From JANPPS01 sp964242575 (lineage in GTDB: Bacteria > Pseudomonadota > Alphaproteobacteria > Acetobacterales > Acetobacteraceae): a DNA stretch of 64,000 bases. Shown here piece after piece: positions 1 through 7,153 of the stretch. A program made the translations under genes and the position numbers. Numbering within the stretch: the stretch's first letter is position 1; every line of letters starts with the position of its first letter. The stretch is from positions 1 through 64,000 of the forward strand of contig CAXTCN010000014.1 of the NCBI GenBank assembly GCA_964242575.1. Reading direction: 5' to 3'. The notes beneath the pieces are model-generated. The model had not been told where the DNA came from, searched no databases, and worked only from the letters and a program-made list of their open reading frames with translations.

Positions 1-349
1 ACTCGACGCTGGTGCGGATGCCGCGGCTGCCGCCGGTGCTCATATCGCCCCAGGCGCGCTTGCTGGACTGGTTTAGCTCGGGCGCCACGTACTCCGTGCG
101 CACCTTGCTCCAGTCGGCGTCCAACTCGTCCGCCACCAACTGCGCCAGGCCCGTCAGCGTGCCCTGGCCCATCTCGGACTTGGCGATGCGGATGGTCGTG
201 CTGTCGTCAGGGTGGATGACGGCCCAGATGCCGAGCGCCTTGGCGCTGGCGCCGGGTTGCGCCCTGCCCGGCAACGTCCAGCCGACCGACAGGCCGCCGG
301 CGGCGCTGGCAACCAGGAAACCGCGGCGGTTGAGCTTGAGCTGTGCCAT
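1..349 (-). CDS. iorB: Molybdopterin-binding large subunit of an IorAB-type aldehyde/isoquinoline oxidoreductase (N-terminal part only)
   Basis: About 116 N-terminal residues are visible before the gene runs off the left edge. The ATG at 349 is followed by a twin-arginine motif (NRRGFLVAS) and a hydrophobic stretch ending in an A-Q-like cleavage region, so the enzyme is probably Tat-exported with its cofactor already bound. Further in, the segment MGQGTLTGLAQLVADEL is typical of the beta subunit of isoquinoline 1-oxidoreductase/aldehyde dehydrogenases of the xanthine oxidase family. The family binds molybdopterin cytosine dinucleotide and oxidises aldehydes or N-heterocycles. It lies 9 bp downstream of the 2Fe-2S subunit gene on the same strand, with an AGGGG ribosome-binding site, so the two form an operon. 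The substrate cannot be deduced. Confidence 0.88.
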   Translation of the reverse strand, partial: MAQLKLNRRGFLVASAAGGLSVGWTLPGRAQPGASAKALGIWAVIHPDDSTTIRIAKSEMGQGTLTGLAQLVADELDADWSKVRTEYVAPELNQSSKRAWGDMSTGGSRGIRTSVE

Positions 350-358
350 GCGCTGCCC

Positions 359-808
359 CTATGCCTTGCTGGTCGCGGCGTCGTGGATGGCCGCGCGGAT
401 ACGTCCATAGGTGCCGCAACGGCAGATGTTGGTCATGGCGGCGTCGATGTCCGCGTCGGTCGGCTGCGGCTTTTCCGCCAGCAACGCGGCGGCGGCCATG
501 ATCTGCCCGGACTGGCAGTACCCGCACTGCGGCACCTGGTGCGTCAGCCACGCGACCTGGACCGGGTGCCGGCTGTCGGGCGACAGCCCCTCGATGGTCA
601 CGACCTTGCCGGACACGGCGCTGACCGGCAGCGAGCAGGACCGGGTCACGACGCCGTCGACGTGCACAGAACACGCGCCGCACTGGGCGATGCCGCAGCC
701 GTACTTGGTGCCCATCATGCCGAGGCTGTCGCGCAGCACCCACAGCAACGGAGTTTCCGGATCGACGTCCAAGTCGTGCACGCGTCCGTTGATGTCGAGC
801 TTGACCAT
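359..808 (-). CDS. iorA: 2Fe-2S subunit of molybdenum hydroxylase (IorA/CoxS family)
   Basis: A 149-residue protein carrying both iron-sulfur clusters that pass electrons from the Mo subunit. The plant-type 2Fe-2S cysteines are C38, C43, C46 and C58 (CGIAQCGACSV then RSC). The second cluster uses C95, C98, C129 and C131 (CGYC and CRC). Length and motif spacing match IorA, CoxS and NdhS subunits. The ATG at 808 is chosen because the ferredoxin fold begins immediately (MVKLDING) and a GGGAG sits about 11 nt upstream; a longer frame to 868 adds residues without similarity. It is the first gene of a pair with the Mo-binding subunit. No FAD subunit gene is next to it, consistent with the two-subunit IorAB type. 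Confidence 0.95.
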   Translation of the reverse strand: MVKLDINGRVHDLDVDPETPLLWVLRDSLGMMGTKYGCGIAQCGACSVHVDGVVTRSCSLPVSAVSGKVVTIEGLSPDSRHPVQVAWLTHQVPQCGYCQSGQIMAAAALLAEKPQPTDADIDAAMTNICRCGTYGRIRAAIHDAATSKA

Positions 809-952
809 AGGTGCAGGGCTCCCAGTGGGATATCTGGGCAATCTGCGGGCAATGCAGCTTACATGCAACAGGGATGGCGCGTGCGTGCCGTGGGCCGCGC
901 GGTTCAGGGCTTACAACCTTCGACCGCTGCGCCGCATGGCCATTAGGGGTGA

Positions 953-1250
953 TGTCCGCGGCGGGATTCGAACCCGCGACCCCAGGATTCATACCACTTC
1001 GGCTTTCGCCGCCGCCCTCGCGGGCGTTCGTGGCCTGGACTGTCCCTTCACCCTAGGCCGAAGCCCTTAGGTGCCGCCCGTCCAGTCTCTACACCTTCCC
1101 AGCCTTTCGGCCGGGCTTGGCTCGGGATCGGCAAGATGCAAGCGCACCGTAGCTTTCCCCGACTTTGAGCGGATCCGCCGCGCCGTTTCCGGGCGCGACG
1201 CCCATTCACCAAAAGGAATCCTGTACTCTATCCTGCTGAGCTACGCGGAC
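953..1250 (-). tRNA. tRNA-Arg(CCU) interrupted by a group I intron
   Basis: On the minus strand the 5' exon (1250-1214, 37 nt) gives acceptor GTCCGCG, a D-arm, and the anticodon 5' stem CAGGA followed by TT and CCT. The 3' exon (989-953, 37 nt) starts AA, then TCCTG, a T-arm with TTCGAAT, acceptor CGCGGAC and discriminator A; CCA is not encoded. The acceptor halves pair 7/7 and the anticodon stem CAGGA/TCCTG pairs 5/5. The exons separate exactly after the third anticodon base (T36), leaving 224 nt between them. A split at this place in this tRNA is the known arrangement in Agrobacterium and related bacteria. Standard uninterrupted tRNA searches would miss it. Confidence 0.92.
990..1213 (-). 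ncRNA. Self-splicing group I intron (probable subgroup IC3) in the tRNA-Arg anticodon loop
   Basis: The 224-nt insert begins after a U (T36 of the exon) and ends in G at 990, the pattern required at group I splice sites. Inside it, AGAGACTGGACGG (about 1079-1091, minus strand) resembles the R element and GAAGGGACAGTCC (about 1036-1048) the S element; GACUG and CAGUC in them can form P7. GC-rich hairpins capped by short loops (for example around 1100-1120 and 1060-1075) fit P5/P6- and P8-like stems. It carries no reading frame of useful length, so no homing endonuclease. Size lies between the Azoarcus and Agrobacterium tRNA introns. Folding was judged by eye only. Confidence 0.85.
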
Positions 1251-1382
1251 CTCCCCACCGACATACACCGGCGCGCCGCCGCGGGAAACCCGATAATCCG
1301 GTCCGGCCGGTATTTGGCGTTACGCGGCATTTTGCTACGATGGCGTTGCGGGCGCTGTGGCCCGGTGTTTCCAGGAGCCTCC

Positions 1383-1406
1383 ATGTTCTCTGACGTTCGG
1401 TCCTGA
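1383..1406 (+). CDS. Possible 7-codon leader peptide ahead of the dipeptidase gene
   Basis: ATG at 1383 has a strong AGGAG five bases upstream, encodes MFSDVRS and stops at TGA 1404-1406. The dipeptidase ATG follows 2 bases later in another frame and has no Shine-Dalgarno of its own. This suggests termination-reinitiation coupling, in which translation of the mini-frame delivers ribosomes to the dipeptidase start. It could also be a chance frame. Confidence 0.3.
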   Translation: MFSDVRS

Positions 1407-1408
1407 CG

Positions 1409-2461
1409 ATGCAGGACGCCGCCGCGCTGCACGCCAACCTGCTGACCCTCGACACGCATATCGACATTCCCTGGCCCGCCCGGCCCGACCCGTTCGAGGA
1501 CAGCCCGCCGGGCCGGCTGGGCGACGGGGTGAGCCGGGTGGTGGACTTCCCCAAGATGCAGCGCGGCGGGCTGCGCGGGGGCTGTTTCGCCGCCTACGTG
1601 CCGCAGGGGCCGCGCACGCCGGACGGCCACGCCGCCGCCACCGAGCGCGCGCTGGGCATGCTGGATGAGATCAACCGCATGGGCCGCACCGAGCACGGCA
1701 TCACCGCCCGCGTCACCGACACGGTGGACGCCATCGAGGCCGCGCACCGGGACGGGGCCATCGCCGTCATCCCAGCGGTCGAGAACGGCTACGCGATGGC
1801 CGAGGACCTCAGCCTGTTGGCGCAGTTCCGGGCCAAGGGCGCGCGTTACCTGACCCTCACGCACAACGGCCACAACGCGCTGGCTGATAGCAGCAACCCG
1901 CGCACGGACCTGGGCGACGCCGAGACGCTGCACGACGGCCTGAGCGAGCTTGGCCGCGCCGCCGTCCAGGAGATGAACCGGCTCGGCATGTTGGTGGACA
2001 TCTCGCACGCCTCGCGCCAGGCCGCGCTCCAGGCGGCGATGCTGTCCCGCACCCCGGTGCTCGCGACTCACTCCTGCATCCGCGCGCTGTGCGACGTGCC
2101 GCGCAACGTGGATGACCTCATGCTGGATGCGCTGCGGGACTGCGAGGGCATGGTGAACATCACGGCGGTGGCCGGCTTCGTGCGTCCCAAGGCGTCGCCG
2201 GAGGCCGTGACGGTGTCCGACTACGTGGACCACATCGACTACGCGGTGAAGCGCTGCGGCCTGGCGCATGTCGGCATCAGCTCGGACTTCGACGGCGGCG
2301 GCGGGTTTAACGGCTGGCGCAACGCGTCCGAAAGCGCCAACCTGACTGCCGAGCTGATGCGCCGCGGTTATGGCCCGGCCGAGATCGGCCTGTTGTGGGG
2401 CGGCAACTTCCTGCGCCTGCTGCGCCGTGCCGAGGAGGTGGCGGATGTTCACCCTGCCTGA
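1409..2461 (+). CDS. Membrane (renal) dipeptidase family, peptidase M19
   Basis: A 350-residue zinc dipeptidase of the amidohydrolase-like M19 family, which cleaves dipeptides including some D-residue or beta-lactam-like substrates. The N-terminal metal motif DTHID (about residues 14-18) is present, as is VENGYAM with the bridging Glu near residue 123. The histidine regions LTHNGHNALADS, ISHASRQAAL and ATHSCIRALC are in the expected order, followed by GISSDFDGGG near the C-terminus. There is no signal peptide, so it is probably cytoplasmic as in most alphaproteobacterial members. The stop overlaps the next gene by 17 bp, so both are co-transcribed. The start is uncertain because the good ribosome-binding site belongs to a short upstream frame. 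Confidence 0.93.
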   Translation: MQDAAALHANLLTLDTHIDIPWPARPDPFEDSPPGRLGDGVSRVVDFPKMQRGGLRGGCFAAYVPQGPRTPDGHAAATERALGMLDEINRMGRTEHGITARVTDTVDAIEAAHRDGAIAVIPAVENGYAMAEDLSLLAQFRAKGARYLTLTHNGHNALADSSNPRTDLGDAETLHDGLSELGRAAVQEMNRLGMLVDISHASRQAALQAAMLSRTPVLATHSCIRALCDVPRNVDDLMLDALRDCEGMVNITAVAGFVRPKASPEAVTVSDYVDHIDYAVKRCGLAHVGISSDFDGGGGFNGWRNASESANLTAELMRRGYGPAEIGLLWGGNFLRLLRRAEEVADVHPA

Positions 2462-3260
2462 CGGAACGCCGGTCCCGCGCCTCGGCCAGGGCACCTGGCG
2501 CATGGGCGAAGGCAAGTACCCGCACGCAACCGAAGTGGCGGCGCTGCAACTTGGGCTCGACCTCGGCGTGACGCTGGTGGACACCGCCGAGATGTACGGC
2601 GACGGCACCGCGGAGGAGGTGGTGGCGGACGCGATCCATGGCCGGCGGGACCGTGTGTTCCTGGTGTCCAAGGTCTATCCGTACAACGCCACCCGGTCCG
2701 GCGTGCCGGCGGCGTGCGAGCGCAGCCTGCGCCGGCTGGGGACCGACTACCTGGACCTCTATCTGCTGCACTGGCGCGGCAGCACGCCCTTGACCGAGAC
2801 CATCGACGCCTTTGAACGGCTGCGGGAGCAAGGCAAAATCCGGGCCTGGGGCGTGTCCAACTTCGACGTGGCGGACCTGGACGGGCTGCCCGGCATCTGC
2901 GCCACCGACCAGGTGCTGTACAACTTGGAAGCGCGTGGCATCGAGTTCGACCTGCTGCCGTGGTGCATGGAGCGGCACATGCCGGTGATGGCCTACTCCC
3001 CGGTCGGCCAGGGCGGCGCGATGTTGCGGCATCCGGCGCTGCGCGAGGTGGCGGGGCGGCACGGCGTGACCCCGGCGCAGGCGGCGCTCGCGTGGACGCT
3101 GGCGCAACCGGGCGTGGTCAGCATCCCAAAGGCGTCGGACCCGGCCCACGTGAGCCTCAACGCCGCCGCGGCCAAGCTGGCCTTGCGGCCGGAGGACCAT
3201 GCCACCTTGGACATGGCTTTCCCGCCGCCGCAGCGGAAACAGCCGCTCGAGATGCTGTAG
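2445..3260 (+). CDS. Aldo/keto reductase
   Basis: A 271-residue NADPH-dependent oxidoreductase with a TIM barrel. The catalytic tetrad Asp-Tyr-Lys-His is recognisable as DTAEMYG (Asp and Tyr), VSKVYP (Lys) and LLHWRG (His). WGVSNF and SIPKAS are the usual cofactor-side motifs. The ATG at 2445 gives the normal N-terminus MFTLPDGTPVPRLG; a longer frame upstream only overlaps the dipeptidase. It overlaps the dipeptidase stop, so it is the second gene of a two-gene unit. Substrate unknown; family members reduce aldehydes and ketones such as methylglyoxal or 2,5-diketo-gluconate. Confidence 0.92.
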   Translation: MFTLPDGTPVPRLGQGTWRMGEGKYPHATEVAALQLGLDLGVTLVDTAEMYGDGTAEEVVADAIHGRRDRVFLVSKVYPYNATRSGVPAACERSLRRLGTDYLDLYLLHWRGSTPLTETIDAFERLREQGKIRAWGVSNFDVADLDGLPGICATDQVLYNLEARGIEFDLLPWCMERHMPVMAYSPVGQGGAMLRHPALREVAGRHGVTPAQAALAWTLAQPGVVSIPKASDPAHVSLNAAAAKLALRPEDHATLDMAFPPPQRKQPLEML

Positions 3261-3270
3261 GCCGCGGCGC

Positions 3271-3693
3271 TTAGATCAGGCAGAGCGCCTGCAACTCCCG
3301 CCGTAGCCGGTCCGGCAAGCCGTCTGCGCCGAGGGCCGGGTCCGCCGCGGTCACGTCGGCAGGCGCCGCAGCAGCCTCCAAGTAACGCCAACCCTGGAAC
3401 GGCTTGCACGGCCGGCCCTCGACCGGAACCAGCACCGGGTCCAGCACCAGGCCTGCGCACCGCGAGCCGTCGTCCCACTGGTCCTCCACCACATCCAGCA
3501 CACGCTGCCGCACCAGCATCGCGCCGCAAATCACCCAGTACAGGCTGCCGCCCTCAGTGATCTCGGCGGCGCGGCGCGGGAAGCTGCGGGTAAAATGGCG
3601 AAGCGGCGGGGTCTCCGCGTGCCGGGCGGCCTGCAGGGCGCGCAGGTGCGCGATGTCGCGGACGCCGACGGCGAGCTTGGTCAGGTGCAGCAT
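3271..3693 (-). CDS. DUF1489 family protein
   Basis: A 140-residue protein starting MLHLTKLAVGVRDIAHLRA, the characteristic opening of the DUF1489 family, which is nearly confined to Alphaproteobacteria. Other conserved stretches are FPRRAAEITEGGSLYWVI and a C-terminal FQGWRYLE. No biochemical role is known. It follows nth by 25 bp on the same strand and ends 11 bp from the convergent aldo/keto reductase gene. The conserved nth neighbourhood hints at nothing more specific than co-transcription. Confidence 0.88.
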   Translation of the reverse strand: MLHLTKLAVGVRDIAHLRALQAARHAETPPLRHFTRSFPRRAAEITEGGSLYWVICGAMLVRQRVLDVVEDQWDDGSRCAGLVLDPVLVPVEGRPCKPFQGWRYLEAAAAPADVTAADPALGADGLPDRLRRELQALCLI

Positions 3694-3718
3694 GGCGGCT
3701 TCGGGCTGATAGGGCGGA

Positions 3719-4390
3719 TCAGGGCGCGGCCTCCTTGTCGGGGTAGCGGCACCACTCGGCCGCCACGCAGCGCCAGCACTCCGGCCGCCGCGCCTTGCAC
3801 ACGTAACGGCCGTGCAGGATCAGCCAGTGGTGCGAGGGGCGCAGCATAGCGCGCGGGATGCGCTTCACCAACCCGTCCTCCACCGCCCGCACCGACGCGC
3901 CGGGCGCGATGCCGGTGCGGTTGCCCAGGCGGAAAACATGCGTGTCGACCGCCATGGCGTCCTGCCCGAACGCCACGTTCAGCACGACGTTCGCGGTCTT
4001 GCGCCCGACGCCGGGCAGCGCCTCCAATGCGTCGCGCTCGTTCGGAACCACGCCGCCGTGGCGCTCCAGCAACTGGCGCGACAGCTCCACCACGTTCTTG
4101 GACTTGGCTTTCCACAGGCCGATGCTGCGGATGTGCCCGGCCACGCCGTCTGCGCCGAGCGCCACCATGGCGGCCGGGTCGGGGGCGGCGGCGAACAGGG
4201 TTCGGCCGGCCTTGTTGACCGACACGTCCGTGGCCTGCGCCGACAGCACGACGGCGACCAGCAGCGTGTAGGGGTCGGTGAACTCAAGCTCGCTCGCGGC
4301 GGCCGGGTAGGCGGCGGCCAGGGCGGTGAGGAAGCCGCGCACTTGCAGGAGCGTCATCGGCGGGGTCTTGCGGCGGCGAGGCGGAGGCAT
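3719..4390 (-). CDS. nth: Endonuclease III, DNA glycosylase/AP lyase
   Basis: A 223-residue base-excision repair enzyme that removes oxidised pyrimidines. The helix-hairpin-helix LPGVGRKTANVVL carries the catalytic Lys (GRKTA) and VDTHVFRL the catalytic Asp. The C-terminal 4Fe-4S loop has the exact C-X6-C-X2-C-X5-C spacing (from CKARRPECWRC to EWC). Length is standard. Translation may begin at the second Met (MTLLQVRG) since the first 11 residues are basic and unconserved. It is divergent from the DUF2244 gene and upstream of the DUF1489 gene. Confidence 0.97.
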   Translation of the reverse strand: MPPPRRRKTPPMTLLQVRGFLTALAAAYPAAASELEFTDPYTLLVAVVLSAQATDVSVNKAGRTLFAAAPDPAAMVALGADGVAGHIRSIGLWKAKSKNVVELSRQLLERHGGVVPNERDALEALPGVGRKTANVVLNVAFGQDAMAVDTHVFRLGNRTGIAPGASVRAVEDGLVKRIPRAMLRPSHHWLILHGRYVCKARRPECWRCVAAEWCRYPDKEAAP

Positions 4391-4415
4391 GGCCCGGTAT
4401 CCCGCGCCGCGGCGT

Positions 4416-4447
4416 GGCTGACAAGCCGGGCGGGGCTGACAAGCCGG
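4416..4447. repeat. Short direct repeat between nth and the DUF2244 gene
   Basis: The 14-mer GGCTGACAAGCCGG occurs at 4416-4429 and again at 4434-4447, a period of 18 bp, in the 79-bp divergent intergenic region. The spacing and location fit a tandem regulator site, but a slippage duplication is equally possible. Confidence 0.6.
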
Positions 4448-4469
4448 CGGAGTACGCTAGATAGGAGGC

Positions 4470-4982
4470 ATGGCAGCCGAAATGGTCCCTGACGCCACGG
4501 CCTTCGAAGCCGTCATCATCCCCCACCGCAGCCTCAGCCGTGCCGGGCTACAGTGGCTGGTGGGCGTGATCCTGGTGTTGAGCAGCGGCATTTCAGTCGG
4601 CCTTTGGCTGATCGGCGCCTGGCCAGTGGTGCTATTCAACGGCGCGGAAATCTTGCTGGCGGTCGTGCTGCTGCGCCGGAACGCGCGGGCCGCGCAGGCA
4701 TGCGAGATGCTGTTGCTGTCGGATGCCGGCCTCAGAATCGTGCGCACCGACATGGGCGGCCGGCGGACCGAGCGCCTGTTACGGCCGGGCTGGCTCAATG
4801 CCGTGCTGGAGGAGCGCCACGGCCGTGCGCCGGCACTTTGGCTGTCCGACCGCGGCGTGCGAATGGAGGTCGGTGCGGAGCTGGGCGAGGCCGAGAAGCG
4901 TGACCTGGCGAACGCGCTGCGCCAAGCACTGCACCGGCAACGCAACCCGGTGTTCGACAACCCGCAGCTCCGCTCGGGCTGA
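4470..4982 (+). CDS. DUF2244 domain membrane protein
   Basis: A 170-residue protein with two adjacent transmembrane helices near residues 30-50 and 52-72, flanked by the DUF2244 hallmarks PHRSLSRAG before the helices and GAWPVVLFNGAEILL between and within them. The C-terminal half is soluble (WLNAVLEER, LSDRGVRMEVG). The family is common in Alphaproteobacteria, often close to nth or cytochrome oxidase genes, and has no assigned function. Start ATG 4470 has GGAGG upstream (TAGGAGGC). Confidence 0.88.
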   Translation: MAAEMVPDATAFEAVIIPHRSLSRAGLQWLVGVILVLSSGISVGLWLIGAWPVVLFNGAEILLAVVLLRRNARAAQACEMLLLSDAGLRIVRTDMGGRRTERLLRPGWLNAVLEERHGRAPALWLSDRGVRMEVGAELGEAEKRDLANALRQALHRQRNPVFDNPQLRSG

Positions 4983-4992
4983 TCCCGCGGCG

Positions 4993-5460
4993 TTACCCCT
5001 CCGCTGAGCCCATCGACTTCACCAAGTCGAACACGCGCTTGCGTACGGCCGGATCTGTGATGCGGTAGTAGGCGCGGACCAGCTCCAGCGTCTCGCGCCG
5101 GTTCATGCCGTCATCTGCGCCGCCGAACGCGTCCTGGCTCTCGGCGAAGCCGCCGGTCGCGCGGGTTGTCTGGTGCGAGCCGTGCAGCGCCGCGAGCGGG
5201 GCGGGCATGTCGTCGAAGAAGAAGCTGATCGGCACGTCCAGCACGCGCGACAGGTCGAACAGGCGCGACGCGCCGACCCGGTTCACGCCGCGCTCGTACT
5301 TCTGCACCTGTTGGAACGTGAGGCCGAGCGCCTCGCCGAGCCGTTCCTGCGACATGCCCATCAGGGTGCGGCGCAACCGAATGCGCGCGCCGACATGGGT
5401 GTCGATCGGGCTCGGACGGGACTCCTTGTCCGTTGCCGTTGCTGTGCTGGCGTCTGCCAT
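4993..5460 (-). CDS. XRE-family helix-turn-helix transcriptional regulator
   Basis: A 155-residue DNA-binding protein. The HTH covers about residues 20-75, with SQERLGEALGLTFQQVQKYE as helices 2-3 and GASRLFDLSRVLDVP as helices 4-5. The C-terminus contains LVRAYYRITDPAVRKRVFDLVKSM, seen in the regulator that lies beside lnt in many Alphaproteobacteria. The ATG at 5460 is preferred because GGAGGG precedes it; the frame continues upstream to 5523 without a ribosome-binding site. It is downstream of lnt on the same strand after a 126-bp gap, which may hold its own promoter. Confidence 0.92.
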   Translation of the reverse strand: MADASTATATDKESRPSPIDTHVGARIRLRRTLMGMSQERLGEALGLTFQQVQKYERGVNRVGASRLFDLSRVLDVPISFFFDDMPAPLAALHGSHQTTRATGGFAESQDAFGGADDGMNRRETLELVRAYYRITDPAVRKRVFDLVKSMGSAEG

Positions 5461-5586
5461 GCTGCCCTCCAACCACGTTGCCGGATATGGCAAAGCTGAA
5501 GCCTTAGTTAATGTTGCAACCATTCGTTGTCAAACTCTATCCGTCGCAACTGAAAAATGTCGCGTATCTGTGACTACAGACCAAAT

Positions 5587-7143
5587 TTAGAGACGAAACA
5601 ACGGCTTTTGCCGACGCCAGCCCAATGCTGCACCTGCAAACAGCGATGCCAACAGTCCTGGCACAACCAAGCCCCAGCGGGAGAACGATGTCGGCAGCCG
5701 CTTGCCGGGGAGGGGAACGGTCAGCGTCGTGGCCACGTTCATCGCCGTCCGCCCGAGTTCATGGCCCCGGCTGTCGAACCCCGCCGAGATGCCGGTGTTG
5801 GCCGCGCGCATCAGCGGCAACCCTTCTTCCACCGCGCGCAGACGTGCCGCCGCGAGGTGCTGCCGCGGCCCGGTCGAGTTGCCGAACCAGGCGTCGTTGG
5901 TGACGTTCACCAGCCAGTCCGGCCGGTCCGCCTGGTTCACGATTTGCCCGGGATACACCGCCTCATAGCAGATCAACCCGCCGAACGGCGGCACGCCTGG
6001 CGCCCGGAGCGTCGTCGGGCCGGCGCCGAAGCCGAAGCGGCCGGGCACGATCTGGATGGAGAACGGCACCCAACTCGGCGCGAACTCGCCGAACGGAACC
6101 AGGTGCCACTTGTCATAGATGCCGGTCACGGCGGCATTCGCGTCCATCGCCACCAGGCTGTTGCGCGGCAGGTTGTCCGGGTCGGCGCTCGGCGCTCCGG
6201 CGGTGAACGTCAGACTGCCGACCAGCGCCGCCCGGGCCGGATAGGCGGCGTCCATGATGTACTCCCGCGCGGCCGAGTCCGATTGCAGCAGGAACACGCT
6301 GGAGGTTTCGGGCCACACCACCACCGAGGGTGCGCCGTCCAAGGCGTCCACGGCTTGCCGGGTCAGTTGCAGGTGCCGGTTGAACGCGGCGATAGCGGTG
6401 GCGCGGTCCCATTTCTGGCCTTGCGTCACGTTGCCCTGCACCAGCACCACCTGCAGGCCGGTGCCGGGCGGCTCCGGCGCGCCGAGCCGGCCAAGGCCCA
6501 GGCCGATCCAGCCGGCCAGCGCCCCCGCCATCGCCAGCAGCCCGGGCGTGCCCAGCGCCGGCGCGGCGGCGAGCAGCACGGTCGCGAGCGTCAGCCCCGG
6601 CGTGCCCACCCAAGCTGCCGGCTGGATCATGATGTCGCCGAGCGGACCCGGAATGGCCCAGACGCTGCCCCAGGGGTTCCAGGGAAATCCGGTGCCGACG
6701 AACTGCCGCAGCAGGTCGGACAGCGTCCAAGCGCCGGCCAGGAACGCCACCCGCCGCACGCCCGCCGGCGCCAGCCGCGCCAGGCCGCAGGAGAGGGCGA
6801 TGAACAGCGCCAGCAACGCCGACAACGCCGGCACCGCGAACGGCACCAGCCACCAGTAGCGAGCGGATTCGAGCAGGATCGCCTCAGTGATCCAGTACAG
6901 CCCGAACACGTGGTGCCCGAGCCCGAACCAGAAGCCGCGCCGTGCCGCCGCCAACGGTCCCGACGCCGCGCCGATCAGCAGCAACAGGCCGGGCATCGAC
7001 ACCAACAGCACGGGAATGGCGTGGATCGGCGGCATCGCGGCGGCGGCCAACGCGCCAAGCCCGGCCGCAGCGAGATCCGCCCGCCAGCCGCCGAGTTGGC
7101 GGGCGCGCTCAATGATACGACCCAAGGCGGGCATCCGCTTCAT
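5587..7143 (-). CDS. lnt: Apolipoprotein N-acyltransferase
   Basis: A 518-residue inner-membrane enzyme that adds the third acyl chain to lipoproteins. The N-terminal half has about six transmembrane helices. The nitrilase-like periplasmic domain carries the catalytic triad as VVWPETS (Glu), YDKWHLVPFGE (Lys) and GLICYEAVYP (Cys). NVTNDAWFG is also diagnostic. A final helix near residue 490 anchors the C-terminus. It starts 11 bp after the 2-hydroxyacid dehydrogenase gene. In relatives lnt usually follows ybeY and corC/tlyC; here those genes are absent. Confidence 0.97.
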   Translation of the reverse strand: MKRMPALGRIIERARQLGGWRADLAAAGLGALAAAAMPPIHAIPVLLVSMPGLLLLIGAASGPLAAARRGFWFGLGHHVFGLYWITEAILLESARYWWLVPFAVPALSALLALFIALSCGLARLAPAGVRRVAFLAGAWTLSDLLRQFVGTGFPWNPWGSVWAIPGPLGDIMIQPAAWVGTPGLTLATVLLAAAPALGTPGLLAMAGALAGWIGLGLGRLGAPEPPGTGLQVVLVQGNVTQGQKWDRATAIAAFNRHLQLTRQAVDALDGAPSVVVWPETSSVFLLQSDSAAREYIMDAAYPARAALVGSLTFTAGAPSADPDNLPRNSLVAMDANAAVTGIYDKWHLVPFGEFAPSWVPFSIQIVPGRFGFGAGPTTLRAPGVPPFGGLICYEAVYPGQIVNQADRPDWLVNVTNDAWFGNSTGPRQHLAAARLRAVEEGLPLMRAANTGISAGFDSRGHELGRTAMNVATTLTVPLPGKRLPTSFSRWGLVVPGLLASLFAGAALGWRRQKPLFRL

Positions 7144-7153
7144 GGCGGGCAGC

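Noticed and set aside
1241..2671. Long minus-strand frame opposite the dipeptidase and aldo/keto reductase genes
   Set aside because: It has no family features, is rich in Arg/Ala/His as expected of the antisense of GC-rich genes, and covers two clearly recognised genes.
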